64,000 bases of DNA from Streptomyces sp. CB02366 (GCF_001905905.1 NZ_LIVT01000001.1:1238852-1302851), one strand, 5' to 3'. Positions 1 through 10,333 are shown, numbered from the stretch's first letter. The notes: a model not told the origin generated them from the letters alone. Translations and numbers: made by a program.

Positions 1-1835
1 GGCGGGCCCAGGCTCTCCCGCAACCGGTCGCGGTGGGCGGCCGCGACCGGGCCGGCGCCCAGCATCCGCAGGGCCTGTGCCGCTTCGACCAACGTCTCGT
101 CCTCGTCCAGCAGTCGGGTCAGACGCTCGACGACGGGGCCGCCCTTCTCGTGCCACCGTCGCAGGATCGCGTAGTACGCGCCCCGCTCGAACGACGACGC
201 GGCCCGGGCCCGCGCCAGCAGGGGCCCCAGAAGCGTCTCCACGCGGTCGGCGAACCCGCCCAGCGCCTCCGGGTAGTTGAGATCGCTCACCTCCCAGGCG
301 CAGGTGGAGACGGAGGGGGCCCACGACGCGAACCCCGTGGCCCGGCCCGACAGCAGCCCGGCTGCCAACGGCCCGACGCACCGATCGTCCCCCATCCGGC
401 CCAGCGCCCACAGCGCGTGCCGCCGCGCTGGCTCGTGGGGTTCGTCGTCCACCGCCAGGTGCGCCGCCACCCGGTCGGCCCACGGGCGCGCCGCAACCCC
501 GCACATGGCGAGGACCCGCAGCGCGAAGGCCCGGTTCACGGCATCCGCGTGGTCGACGAACTCCGCTACCTCCGGAAGGAGTTCGGGAACGGCTGACCGC
601 CACCGGGACATCAGCGCCGCCGCGACCCGCAGGCCGCCCTCGTGGTGGGCGGCGGTCTCGTGGCGCAGCAGCTGTCGTGCGAAGGCGAGCCGCCCCGGCA
701 GGTCGCGTCCGAACCCCGCGTCGGCATCGGTGACGTGGGCGACGTACAGCGCGCGGTCCCCCCGGTAGCGAGCGGCATCGGCGGGCGACGGCCTGAGCAG
801 GACATCGGCGGCGGTACGGGCGTCCGCCGAGTCGGGGCGGCCGGGAAGGGCACGGCGCAGCGCGGCGATCGCGGACAGCCGGACGTCGTGCCCGTGGTGT
901 TCGGTCCACGCGATCCACGCGTCGATGTCCTCGTCGAGGTCGGGTTCCTCGCCCTTTCCCGGGTCGCTCGCCCGCTGCCGCAGCCAGGCGACGGCCTCAT
1001 CGCGCCGGGTCTCGGCGCGGGCGGCCAGTTCGCCCACGCCCAGCACGAGGCGTTCGGCCACCGCCCGTTCGGGTTCGTCCTCGAAGCGGGCCCGGAAGCG
1101 GTCGACGACCTCGTCCGCCCGGAGGGCGGCCTGGGCGAGTACGGTCACCGTCCCGGCCCGTACGTCTTCGGCGTCGTCCGCGAGCCCCGGCAGCAGCGCG
1201 TCGACCGCCCGCTCCCACACCGCCGGCCAGGCCGCGGGGGCGGGGGGCCGCCACCCGCCGGGCTTCGGATCGGGCGCCACCGTACGGGCTCCGTTCCCCG
1301 CGCGGGCGAGGTCGGCGAGCGTGGACAGGAGCTGGGGCCGCACCTTCACGGCCGGATCCCGTACGGCCTCGACGAGGAACGTGAGCACCTCGAACGCCGC
1401 GGGCCGTACCGAACCGCCGTGGCCGCAGCAGGCGAAGTGGAGGGCGTCATGGGCGTCGTCGGCCGTCCGCCGGTCGGGCGACCAGAGCCGTTCCAGCAGA
1501 TCCGGCCCGTACCGTTCGGAGGTGTAGGGGTCGACCACCTTCGACCAGTCGACCTCCGCGGCGAACCGGGCCGACAACTCCGCGCCCGCGCCGCCCCCGA
1601 AGTCCCGGGCCCCCACGCCTTCCGCGCCCGCCGTACCTGCCGTACTCGCTGTACTCCCGGCATCCGCGGGCCCGGGCCTCGGCCCCCCCGCGTCCTCCAC
1701 CCCGTCCGCGTCCTCCACGTCGCCCGCTCCCCCCGCGTCGTCCACACACTGCCAGAGCCACCTCTCCACCGCGCCCGGGACGAAACCGGTGGGATACCCC
1801 GGCTGGAGCCAGGACCCGGAACGGCCGGAATGCAC
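1..1835 (-). CDS. HEAT-repeat-like protein (3' end outside window)
   Basis: An open frame of about 611 codons runs leftward off the window edge. The translation is Trp/Leu/Ala/Arg-rich with repeated helical pairs such as HALWALGRMGDDRCVGPLA and VRLSAIAALRRALPG, typical of HEAT or Armadillo-like scaffolds. No catalytic motif is visible. After about residue 35 there is an acidic, Gly-rich low-complexity stretch, followed by the helical array. The GTG at 1835 is the only start codon I find between this array and the groEL2 terminator upstream, and its ribosome site is weak, so the start is uncertain. The role is unknown; such proteins usually mediate protein contacts. The reading frame and compartment (cytoplasm, no signal peptide) are secure; the function is not. 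Confidence 0.7.
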   Translation of the reverse strand, partial: MHSGRSGSWLQPGYPTGFVPGAVERWLWQCVDDAGGAGDVEDADGVEDAGGPRPGPADAGSTASTAGTAGAEGVGARDFGGGAGAELSARFAAEVDWSKVVDPYTSERYGPDLLERLWSPDRRTADDAHDALHFACCGHGGSVRPAAFEVLTFLVEAVRDPAVKVRPQLLSTLADLARAGNGARTVAPDPKPGGWRPPAPAAWPAVWERAVDALLPGLADDAEDVRAGTVTVLAQAALRADEVVDRFRARFEDEPERAVAERLVLGVGELAARAETRRDEAVAWLRQRASDPGKGEEPDLDEDIDAWIAWTEHHGHDVRLSAIAALRRALPGRPDSADARTAADVLLRPSPADAARYRGDRALYVAHVTDADAGFGRDLPGRLAFARQLLRHETAAHHEGGLRVAAALMSRWRSAVPELLPEVAEFVDHADAVNRAFALRVLAMCGVAARPWADRVAAHLAVDDEPHEPARRHALWALGRMGDDRCVGPLAAGLLSGRATGFASWAPSVSTCAWEVSDLNYPEALGGFADRVETLLGPLLARARAASSFERGAYYAILRRWHEKGGPVVERLTRLLDEDETLVEAAQALRMLGAGPVAAAHRDRLRESLGP

Positions 1836-1950
1836 CGCCTGCGGGAAGCGAAGGGAACACCTGCTGACAGGGGAGAGCGCGGAAGCCGAATAGTCAGCAG
1901 TCCGACCCGCGCGTGACCCACAGCCCTCCCTCTCGACGCCCCCGCGAACG

Positions 1951-1993
1951 CCTCAGGGGCGGTACCCCCGTGAAGGAGGTACCGCCCCTGAGG
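1951..1993 (-). terminator. groEL2 transcription terminator
   Basis: A perfect 16-bp inverted repeat (arms 1951-1966 and 1978-1993, 11-nt loop) starts about 34 bp beyond the groEL2 stop codon. There is no long T-run, as is usual for Streptomyces. It separates groEL2 from the HEAT-repeat gene on the same strand. Confidence 0.8.
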
Positions 1994-2026
1994 GACGTAC
2001 GCGGAACTTCGCGATCGGCAGGCCGA

Positions 2027-3754
<1,728 letters not shown>

Positions 3755-3775
3755 TCACCGGCCCGGCCCAAAATT

Positions 3776-3802
3776 CTGTCACTCTCACCTGGAGAGTGCT
3801 AA
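3776..3802 (-). promoter_or_regulatory. second CIRCE-type operator (proximal)
   Basis: Arms CTGTCACTC (3776-3784) and GAGTGCTAA (3794-3802) are separated by nine bases. One arm is perfect and the other matches six of nine positions. It lies exactly nine bases from the distal CIRCE, so the region holds four evenly spaced half-sites. A nested CACTCTC/GAGAGTG hairpin overlaps it. Confidence 0.7.
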
Positions 3803-3811
3803 CGCCAATGA

Positions 3812-3838
3812 TTAGCACTCGACCCCCGAGAGTGCAAG
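3812..3838 (-). promoter_or_regulatory. CIRCE operator (distal), HrcA site
   Basis: On the plus strand this reads TTAGCACTC, nine bases, GAGTGCAAG, matching the CIRCE consensus (TTAGCACTC-N9-GAGTGCTAA) at 16 of 18 arm positions. Read toward groEL2, TTGCAC lies here with a possible promoter overlapping the operator. HrcA binding at CIRCE is the established mechanism of heat-shock control; use of this copy is inferred. Confidence 0.9.
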
Positions 3839-3860
3839 CGCCTCGGGCGAGTGCCCGCCA

Positions 3861-3951
3861 TGCGGTACGGGGCCGCCGGCCGTGCGGTACGGGGCCGCCG
3901 GGCGTACGGCCCCTGGGGGTGGCGGCCGTACGGCCCCTGGGGGCGGCGGGC
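3861..3951. repeat. two abutting short tandem duplications
   Basis: A 22-bp unit occurs twice (3861-3882, 3883-3904) and is followed directly by a different 24-bp unit in two copies (3905-3928, 3929-3951). They sit between the groEL2 operators and the cold-shock gene terminator and encode nothing obvious. Confidence 0.8.
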
Positions 3952-3973
3952 CCCCGGGTGCGGCGGGCCCCGG

Positions 3974-4030
3974 ACGCGCGTAGGGCCCGATCCCCGGTTG
4001 AACGCTCCCGGGGTCGGGCCCTACGTGCGT
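3974..4030 (-). terminator. cold-shock gene terminator
   Basis: A 17-bp inverted repeat with one mismatch (arms 3974-3990 and 4014-4030) begins about 30 bp past the stop codon of the cold-shock gene. It would isolate that gene from the groEL2 promoter. Confidence 0.75.
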
Positions 4031-4060
4031 GAGTGGTGTCGTCGGACGACCGTGCCGAGC

Positions 4061-4267
4061 TCAGCCGACGGCGAGCTTGACCATGTCGGCCTGGGGCCCC
4101 TTCTGGCCCTGCGAGATCTCGAATTCAACTCGCTGACCCTCTTCGAGGGTGCGGTACCCGTCCATCTGGATCGCGCTGTAGTGGACGAAAACATCCGCAC
4201 CACCGTCGACCGCGATGAAGCCGTACCCCTTCTCCGCGTTGAACCACTTGACGGTGCCCTGAGCCAT
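4061..4267 (-). CDS. Cold-shock protein (CspA family)
   Basis: A 68-residue single OB-fold nucleic-acid-binding protein starting [17 protein letters not shown]. It carries RNP1 (KGYGFIAV) and RNP2 (VFVHYSAI), so it probably acts as an RNA chaperone in the cytoplasm, binding single-stranded RNA or DNA. The length is normal for the family. The ATG at 4267 has a GGGGAG ribosome site 6-7 bases upstream. It is monocistronic, with its own terminator and a long upstream non-coding region. From memory, S. coelicolor has a Csp gene in the same place next to groEL2. Whether this paralogue is cold-inducible cannot be read from the sequence. Confidence 0.95.
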   Translation of the reverse strand: MAQGTVKWFNAEKGYGFIAVDGGADVFVHYSAIQMDGYRTLEEGQRVEFEISQGQKGPQADMVKLAVG

Positions 4268-4381
4268 GCCTAACTCCCCTATTACTGGCCCTTGCACGGG
4301 ACCGCACTTCGCGGGCCCGGGTCGCGACTCACCCTCCGACAGGAGAGGGTGGGCGGCGCCGCAGCGCGTCGACCGCGGCCG

Positions 4382-4409
4382 AATGTATCCGTCCAACTGC
4401 CCTCTGCAA
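4382..4409 (-). promoter_or_regulatory. possible promoter of the cold-shock gene
   Basis: On the minus strand TTGCAG and TACATT are separated by 16 bases, about 120 bases upstream of the cold-shock start codon. This leaves a long 5' leader, as is common for csp genes. The match is only moderate. Confidence 0.35.
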
Positions 4410-4626
4410 CAGGTCAATCGGACGAGAAATCTGGGCGCACTTGAACACGCGAATATGCGGGTTTCCTGAGATTTACGGGCAAGTCGGGTCAGACAAACGG
4501 CACTTATGCCGCAAGAGGTTCACGCACTTTGGCTGCTTCTTATCGGGGCCGGGCGCATTCTCATATGCGGGCGGCACGAGCAGCGGACGGGGCTTCCCCA
4601 ACTGTACCGCGCTCAACCATGCAGAA

Positions 4627-4659
4627 TTGCCCCCTCCGCTTCTGGAGCGGAGAGGGCAA
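4627..4659 (-). terminator. thrC-cysO operon terminator
   Basis: A 14-bp inverted repeat with one mismatch and a 5-base loop (arms 4627-4640 and 4646-4659) lies 178 bp beyond the sulfur-carrier stop codon, in an A/T-richer patch. Confidence 0.55.
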
Positions 4660-4783
4660 CTGCGGTCACAAGAAGGCGCCATGGCCTCAGAGGGCTCGAC
4701 GGCCCCCCAGGGCGCCACCGCCCCACGGGGACGCCACCGCCCCACGGGCGCGACGGACCCACAGGGCTCAGTCCGGGCCGGAC

Positions 4784-4823
4784 CGGCTCAGCTCGGCCCG
4801 GGACGGCTCAGCTCGGCCCGGGA
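4784..4823. repeat. 20-bp direct repeat, two copies
   Basis: The unit CGGCTCAGCTCGGCCCGGGA occurs twice in tandem, 14 bp beyond the stop codon of the sulfur-carrier gene. A second degenerate repeat lies just beside it (about 4712-4750). Confidence 0.85.
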
Positions 4824-4836
4824 CGGCCCGGGGCGT

Positions 4837-5115
4837 TCAGCAGCCGCCGGCGACCGCGGGGATGATCGAGACGCCCGCGCCGTCCGGGGTGGCCGCGTCC
4901 AGGCCGCCCTCGAAGCGCACGTCGTCGTCGTTGACGTACACGTTGACGAAGCGGCGCAGCCTGCCCTGGTCGTCCAGGACGCGGGCCGCGATGCCCGGGT
5001 GGTCCTTCTCCAGGGACTCGATGACCTCGGAGAGCTTCGCGCCCTCCGCCGTGACCTCGGCCTGGCCGCCCGTGTAGGTGCGGAGGATGGTGGGGATGCG
5101 GACCTTGACGCTCAT
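4837..5115 (-). CDS. cysO: CysO/MoaD-like sulfur-carrier protein with GGC tail
   Basis: A 92-residue beta-grasp protein resembling mycobacterial CysO: it begins MSVKVRIPTILRTYTGGQ, has RRFVNVYVNDDDVRF in the middle and ends IIPAVAGGC. Such carriers accept sulfur as a C-terminal thiocarboxylate after adenylation and donate it to cysteine, molybdopterin or other products. Active carriers end in Gly-Gly, so the extra terminal Cys implies trimming, as known for carriers processed by JAMM peptidases, or a specialised use. It is 35 bp downstream of thrC on the same strand and probably co-transcribed. O-phosphohomoserine and threonine metabolism and CysM-type enzymes use related PLP chemistry, but a functional link to thrC is inference. 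No JAMM peptidase or activating enzyme is in the window. Confidence 0.85.
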   Translation of the reverse strand: MSVKVRIPTILRTYTGGQAEVTAEGAKLSEVIESLEKDHPGIAARVLDDQGRLRRFVNVYVNDDDVRFEGGLDAATPDGAGVSIIPAVAGGC

Positions 5116-5150
5116 GGCGGACGCCTTTCTCGGTGCTGCGGTCGGGGTGG

Positions 5151-6452
5151 TCAGGCGGAGGCGAGGCCCGCGGCGCGGAACGCGTCCAGGCTCGGCTTGA
5201 TGGTCGCCGTGGCCTGCGAGGTGGGGGCGACCGCGTCGAGCGTCTTGAGGCCGTCGCCGGTGTTCAGGACGACGGTGGTGAGCGTCGGGTCGAGCACGCC
5301 GGCCTCGACCAGCTTCTTCGTCACGCCGACGGTCACCCCGCCCGCCGTCTCGCCGAAGATGCCCTCGGTGCGGGCCAGCAGCTTGATCGCGTCGACGACC
5401 TGCTCGTCGGTGACGTCCTCCACCGCGCCGCCGGTGCGGCGGGCGATGTCCAGGACGTAGGGGCCGTCCGCCGGGTTGCCGATGGCCAGCGACTTGGCGA
5501 TGGTGTTCGGCTTCTGGGGCCGCACGACGTCGTGGCCGGCCTTGAAGGCGGCGGAGACCGGGGAGCAGCCCTCGGCCTGGGCGCCGAAGATCTTGTACGG
5601 CTTGTCCTCGACGAGGCCGAGCCTGATCAGCTCCTGGAACCCCTTGTCGATCTTGGTGAGCTGGGAGCCGGACGCGATCGGGATGACGATCTGGTCCGGC
5701 AGCTTCCAGCCGAGCTGCTCGCAGATCTCGTACGCCAGCGTCTTGGAACCCTCGCCGTAGTACGGGCGGAGGTTGACGTTGACGAAGCCCCAGCCCTCGC
5801 CGAGCGGGTCGCCGATGAGCTCGGAGCAGAAGCGGTTGACGTCGTCGTAGGTGCCCTCGATGCCGACCAGCTCACCGCCGTACACCGCGGCCATGACGAC
5901 CTTGCCCTGCTCCAGGTCGTGCGGGATGAACACGCAGGAGCGCAGTCCGGCGCGGGCGGCGGCGGCGCCGACGGCTCCGGCCAGGTTGCCCGTGGAGGAG
6001 CAGGAGAGGGTGGTGAAACCGAAGGCGCGGGCGGCCTCGACGGCGATCGCGACGACGCGGTCCTTGAAGGAGTGCGTCGGGTTGCCGGAGTCGTCCTTCA
6101 CGTACAGGCCGCCGGTGACGCCCAGCTCGCGGGCGAGGTTGTCGGCCTTGACGAGCTTGGTGAAGCCCGGGTTGATGTTGGGCTTCTCCGCGACGTCGGC
6201 GGGAACGGGCAGCAGCGGGGCGTACCGCCAGATGTTGTCCGGGCCGGACTCGATGCGCTTCCGCAGCTCCTCGGGGGAGCCGGTGGGCAGGTCGTACGCC
6301 ACTTCCAGCGGCCCGAAACAGGAGGCGCAGGCGAACAGGGGGCCCAGCTCGAACCGCTCGCCGCACTCGCGGCAGGAAAGCGCCGCGGCGGGGCCGAGGT
6401 CGACGGCCGGGGCGGAAGGAGTGGTGCTGCCTGCAACGGTCTGAACAGCCAT
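5151..6452 (-). CDS. thrC: Threonine synthase
   Basis: A 433-residue PLP enzyme converting O-phosphohomoserine to threonine and phosphate in the cytoplasm. An N-terminal Cys4 motif (C27-x2-C30 and C42-x2-C45) precedes the fold-type II PLP domain, with the Schiff-base lysine at about K130 in NPTHSFKDR and the glycine-rich STGNLAGAVG loop. This layout is that of the longer actinobacterial ThrC. The ATG at 6452 is used because the product then begins MAVQTVAG; an upstream in-frame ATG would add a charged extension without homology. The sulfur-carrier gene follows after 35 bp. No attenuator was recognised upstream. Confidence 0.95.
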   Translation of the reverse strand: MAVQTVAGSTTPSAPAVDLGPAAALSCRECGERFELGPLFACASCFGPLEVAYDLPTGSPEELRKRIESGPDNIWRYAPLLPVPADVAEKPNINPGFTKLVKADNLARELGVTGGLYVKDDSGNPTHSFKDRVVAIAVEAARAFGFTTLSCSSTGNLAGAVGAAAARAGLRSCVFIPHDLEQGKVVMAAVYGGELVGIEGTYDDVNRFCSELIGDPLGEGWGFVNVNLRPYYGEGSKTLAYEICEQLGWKLPDQIVIPIASGSQLTKIDKGFQELIRLGLVEDKPYKIFGAQAEGCSPVSAAFKAGHDVVRPQKPNTIAKSLAIGNPADGPYVLDIARRTGGAVEDVTDEQVVDAIKLLARTEGIFGETAGGVTVGVTKKLVEAGVLDPTLTTVVLNTGDGLKTLDAVAPTSQATATIKPSLDAFRAAGLASA

Positions 6453-6752
6453 GATGGCGGAGGTCCCTTTCTCCTCATCTTCCTCGCGACGCATTTCGCC
6501 GCAAGACGGAATTGGCACCTTCCCCACCGTGACCTCGCGGTCGGCAGGAGGGTTGCCGGGACTTCAACGGGCCGTTCCCTCAGTCCCTCTGGATGAGCTC
6601 TGTGGCACTGGATCTTCGATCCAGGCGTTTATGCGCGCTCCGACCCCGACATGCGATGGCTCCGCGCGTTGCTCAAGACTGTAACCGAAGCACCGGACCG
6701 TCGAGATAGTCGTCCGAACCGCGAGATGGATCACACACAGGGAGTGCCGACC

Positions 6753-7703
6753 GTGCTCGAAGAGGTGGAACGCTGGCTGACCAGGCGGTCCTGGTCGTCC
6801 GGCGACCGCCCGCTGGACCGGCTCACCGACGCGCGGGCCGCCGACCCGCGGCGTACGACCGTGAGCGTGGTACTGCCCGCGTTGAACGAGGAGGCCACGG
6901 TCGGCGCGATCGTGGCGACGATCCGGCGGGAGCTGATGGAGAAGGTCCGCCTCGTCGACGAACTCCTGGTGATCGACTCCGGCTCCACCGACGCCACCGC
7001 GGCCGTGGCGCGGGCGGCAGGCGCGCGGGTGGTCCACCGGGACGCGATCCTGCCCCGGATCCCGGCGGTGCCCGGCAAGGGCGAGGTCCTGTGGCGGTCA
7101 CTCCTGGTGACCAGCGGCGAGATCGTCTGCTTCGTGGACGCGGACCTCAGGGACTTCTCGGCGGACTTCGTCTCGGGGACGGTCGGGCCGCTGCTGACCG
7201 ATCCCGACGTGCAGTTCGTCAAGGCGATGTACGACCGTCCGCTCGGCGGCGAGGCGGGCCAGGGCGGCCGGGTCACCGAACTGGTGGCACGCCCGCTGCT
7301 CAATCTGCACTGGCCCCGGCTGGCCGGATTCGTGCAGCCGCTGGGCGGCGAGTACGCGGTGCGGCGCATCCTGCTGGAGCGGCTGCCGTTCCCGGTCGGT
7401 TACGGGGTGGAGCTGGGGCTGCTGGTGGACGCGCTGCACACGGTGGGCCTGGACGCGCTGGGCCAGGTCGACGTGGGCGTACGCGTCCACCGCCACCAGG
7501 ACGGGCGGGCGCTGGGCCGGATGGCGGCGGCGATCTACCGCACGGCGCAGCTCAGGCTCTCCCGGGGCCACCTGGTGCGGCCGGCGCTGACCCAGTTCGA
7601 GCGCGGCGAGGACGGCTTCGTCCCCCGTACGCATCCGGTGGACACCGAGGAGCGGCCGCCGATGCGGGAGATCGCGGAGTACGCGGCGCGGTGGGCGGCG
7701 TGA
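6753..7703 (+). CDS. gpgS: Glucosyl-3-phosphoglycerate synthase
   Basis: A 316-residue GT-A glycosyltransferase (GT81 type) that moves glucose from a nucleotide sugar to 3-phosphoglycerate, the first step toward glucosylglycerate, a compatible solute and polymethylated-polysaccharide precursor. Visible are LPALNEE (41-47), IDSGSTDAT near 75-82 and the metal-binding DAD motif at about 129-131. The GTG at 6753 is preferred over the ATG at 6726 because GGGAG lies 8 bases before it. It is divergent from thrC and 63 bp upstream of otsA, so the two solute genes may be co-transcribed. No phosphatase GpgP is seen here. Confidence 0.88.
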   Translation: MLEEVERWLTRRSWSSGDRPLDRLTDARAADPRRTTVSVVLPALNEEATVGAIVATIRRELMEKVRLVDELLVIDSGSTDATAAVARAAGARVVHRDAILPRIPAVPGKGEVLWRSLLVTSGEIVCFVDADLRDFSADFVSGTVGPLLTDPDVQFVKAMYDRPLGGEAGQGGRVTELVARPLLNLHWPRLAGFVQPLGGEYAVRRILLERLPFPVGYGVELGLLVDALHTVGLDALGQVDVGVRVHRHQDGRALGRMAAAIYRTAQLRLSRGHLVRPALTQFERGEDGFVPRTHPVDTEERPPMREIAEYAARWAA

Positions 7704-7766
7704 GGCGGTGGCCGGGCGGAGGGCGGGGGCGTTTGGGGGCCGGGCTCACGGGCTAGGTTCCGGTAC

Positions 7767-9158
7767 ATGGTCTCCGAGCACACGCCTTCCCCCGCTTCCC
7801 AGGTCCTCGTCGCGTCCAACCGCGGCCCCGTCTCGTACACGCTCGGTGAGGACGGGACGCTCGACGCCAAACGCGGCGGGGGCGGCCTCGTCTCCGGGCT
7901 GAGCGCCGTCGACGACAAGGTGTGGGTCTGCGCGGCCCTCGGCGAGGGCGACCGCGAGGCGGTCCGCCGCGGGGTCGGGGAGCCGGGCGTCCGGATGCTG
8001 GACATCGACGCCGAGGTGCACGCCGACGCCTACAACGGCATCGCGAACTCGGTGCTGTGGTTCGTCCACCACATGCTCTACCAGACGCCGGTCGAGCCGG
8101 TCTTCGACGCGGAGTTCCGCCGGCAGTGGGCCGCGTACGAGACGTACAACCGGGCGTTCGCGCGGGCGCTGGCCGAGGAGGCGGAGCCGGGGGCCTCGGT
8201 CCTCGTCCAGGACTACCACCTGGCGCTGGTCCCCGGCATGCTGCGGGAGCTGCGCCCGGACCTCAGGATCGGCCACTTCTCGCACACGCCGTGGGCGCCG
8301 GTGGACTACTTCCGGCTGCTGCCCGACGACATCGCCGAACAGCTGCTGCGCGGCATCCTCGGCGCGGACCGGGCCGCGTTCCTGACCCGCCGCTGGGCGG
8401 ACGCGTTCATCGCCTGCTGTACGGAGATCCTCGGCGGGACGGGCCGGACCCGGATCGGGGTGCACGGCCTCGGGGCCGACGCGGAGTTCCTGCGCCGACG
8501 CGCGCACGAGCTGGACGTGGACGAGCGGATGGCGGCGCTGCGGGAGCAGGTGGGCGAGGGACGGAAGACCATCGTCCGGGTGGACCGCACCGAGCTGTCC
8601 AAGAACATCGTGCGGGGCCTGCACGCCTACCGGGCCCTGCTGGAGTCCCGCCCGGAGTGGCGCGAGCGCGTCGTGCACATCGCCTTCGCCTACCCCTCCC
8701 GCCAGGACCTCGCCGTCTACCGGGACTACACGGCGGCCGTGCAGTCGCTGGCGACGGAGATCAACGGCCAGTACGGCACCGAGGGTTGGACCCCGGTCGT
8801 CCTCCACGTCAAGGACGACTTCGCCCGCTCGCTGGCCGCGTACCGGCTGGCGGACGTGGCCCTGGTCAACCCGATCCGCGACGGCATGAACCTGGTCGCC
8901 AAGGAGGTCCCCGTCGTCTCGGACCGGGGCTGCGCCCTGGTGCTGTCACGGGAGGCGGGGGCGTACGAGGAGCTGGGGGAGGACGCGATCACGGTGAACC
9001 CGTACGACGTGACGGGCACGGCGGAGGCCCTGCACGAGGCGCTGACGATGCCCGGCGACGAACGGTCCGACCGCACGGAGCGGCTGGCCGAGGCGGCGAC
9101 GGCGCTGCCGCCGCAGCAGTGGTTCCTGGACCAGCTGGAGGCGCTGCGGCAGGAGTGA
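7767..9158 (+). CDS. otsA: Trehalose-6-phosphate synthase
   Basis: A 463-residue GT20 enzyme making trehalose 6-phosphate from a nucleotide-glucose and glucose 6-phosphate in the cytoplasm. It shows the N-terminal SNRGPVSY loop (17-24), QDYHLALVPGMLR (148-160), HFSHTPW (170-176), the RVDRTELSKNI donor-binding segment and NPIRDGMNLVAKE near the C-terminus. The length is typical. It follows gpgS closely and is convergent with otsB, so synthase and phosphatase form a split pair rather than the usual operon. The product protects against osmotic and desiccation stress, as in spores. Confidence 0.96.
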   Translation: MVSEHTPSPASQVLVASNRGPVSYTLGEDGTLDAKRGGGGLVSGLSAVDDKVWVCAALGEGDREAVRRGVGEPGVRMLDIDAEVHADAYNGIANSVLWFVHHMLYQTPVEPVFDAEFRRQWAAYETYNRAFARALAEEAEPGASVLVQDYHLALVPGMLRELRPDLRIGHFSHTPWAPVDYFRLLPDDIAEQLLRGILGADRAAFLTRRWADAFIACCTEILGGTGRTRIGVHGLGADAEFLRRRAHELDVDERMAALREQVGEGRKTIVRVDRTELSKNIVRGLHAYRALLESRPEWRERVVHIAFAYPSRQDLAVYRDYTAAVQSLATEINGQYGTEGWTPVVLHVKDDFARSLAAYRLADVALVNPIRDGMNLVAKEVPVVSDRGCALVLSREAGAYEELGEDAITVNPYDVTGTAEALHEALTMPGDERSDRTERLAEAATALPPQQWFLDQLEALRQE

Positions 9159-9315
9159 GGCGCGGGGCGGTTCCGCGCGCCGGGGCCGTCCACGCGGAGG
9201 TGCTGCCGCGCCCCGGGCGGGCGGCTCTCGGCACGCTGCCCGTGACCGCGGGGGCGTGACCGCGGGGGCGTGACCGGCGGCGCACCGCGGGCCGGCCCCG
9301 CCAGGGCGGCCGGGC

Positions 9316-10167
9316 CTACAGCCGCTCGGCCAACGCCGCCAGGAAGGCCACCACCGCCGCCGGGCCCGGTACCGCCAGGTCCGCGCGTTCGGCCAGTTCG
9401 GGCACCTCGGCGCTGCCGCTGCACACCAGGAGGCCGGGGACGCCGTCCGGGCCCTCGGTCCGCAGCTTCTCCACGGCGGCGAAGGCGGCGAGGTCCCCGA
9501 GGTCGTCGCCCGCGTAGATCACGGACTCCGCGTCCAGCTCGGCGACGAACCGGGCCAGGGCCACGCCCTTGTCCATGCCGGGCGGCCGCAACTCCAGGAC
9601 CAGGCGGCCGGGTTCGACGATCAGCCCGTGCTGTGCGGCCAACTCGCCGAGGGGCCCGGCCAACGTGTCGAAGGCCGCCTGCGGGTCCTCGGCGCGCCGC
9701 GTGTGGACCGCGACGGCCTGCCCCTTCTCCTCGATCCAGGCGCCTTCCCCCACACCGAACTTGTCGAGGATGCCGGGGAGTTCGGCGCGGACGGCGGTGA
9801 CGCCCGGGTGCGGGGCGGGGGCGTTGACCGTTCCGGTCACGGCGTCCCAGCGCTCGGCGCCGTAGTGCCCGAGCACCACCAGGTGCTCCAGGCCGGGGAC
9901 GCCCGAGAAACCGCCGTACCGCACCGCCACGTCCGCCGGACGGCCGGTGATCACGGCGACGGCCGCGACCTTCGGCGCGAGCGCGGCGAGCGCCTCGACG
10001 GTGCCGGGGTGGGCGCGCGCCTGCTCGGGGTCGGCGACGATGTCGGCGAGCGTGCCGTCGAAGTCGAGGGCGACGACCGCGCGGTCGGGCCGGGCGAGCA
10101 CGGCGTCGAGCCCCTCGCGTCCGGCCGGGGTGGTCGGGGTCGGCAGGTTTTCCGGGTGACTGCCCAT
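9316..10167 (-). CDS. otsB: Trehalose-6-phosphate phosphatase
   Basis: A 283-residue HAD-superfamily phosphatase that removes phosphate from trehalose 6-phosphate. Motif I is DFDGTLAD (nucleophile about D35, general acid about D37), motif II lies in AVITGRP, and the C-terminal acidic motif is YAGDDLGD. The cap segment containing the GHYGAERW sequence is characteristic of OtsB. It is convergent to otsA across a 157-bp gap rich in short G/C repeats. The ATG at 10167 is supported by the N-terminal context but lacks an obvious ribosome site. Confidence 0.94.
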   Translation of the reverse strand: MGSHPENLPTPTTPAGREGLDAVLARPDRAVVALDFDGTLADIVADPEQARAHPGTVEALAALAPKVAAVAVITGRPADVAVRYGGFSGVPGLEHLVVLGHYGAERWDAVTGTVNAPAPHPGVTAVRAELPGILDKFGVGEGAWIEEKGQAVAVHTRRAEDPQAAFDTLAGPLGELAAQHGLIVEPGRLVLELRPPGMDKGVALARFVAELDAESVIYAGDDLGDLAAFAAVEKLRTEGPDGVPGLLVCSGSAEVPELAERADLAVPGPAAVVAFLAALAERL

Positions 10168-10290
10168 GGGGCGAGCCTAATCCCTGGGCGGCAAAGAACG
10201 CATACCCACGCTGCGAGCCCGTGCGGACGCCTGCGTCCCGGGCGGGCCGGAGGTCCGGCCGGCCGAGCTTGACACCCGCTCCTCCACGAC

Positions 10291-10321
10291 TCCATGATTC
10301 CATTAATTGACTCATGGAATC
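10291..10321 (+). promoter_or_regulatory. Nested palindromic operator of the ABC-GntR operon
   Basis: Two inverted repeats with a common axis occur: GATTCCAT (10296-10303) with ATGGAATC (10314-10321), and TCCATGA (10291-10297) with TCATGGA (10312-10318). TTGACA lies at 10269-10274, so the operator overlaps the probable -10 region. The site is A/T-rich in a G/C-rich background, ends 12 bp before the GTG start, and is the natural target for the GntR regulator at the end of the operon. Confidence 0.7.
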
Positions 10322-10333
10322 GAGGTGAGGCGC

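Larger units (their letters stand above)
4268..4836. other. intergenic region, csp leader and thrC-operon 3' end
   Basis: No gene is seen in this 569-bp gap. Roughly 4380-4620 is visibly less G+C-rich than its surroundings and holds the likely promoter and leader of the cold-shock gene. The rest holds the terminator at 4627-4659 and short direct repeats near 4720-4823. Confidence 0.6.
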
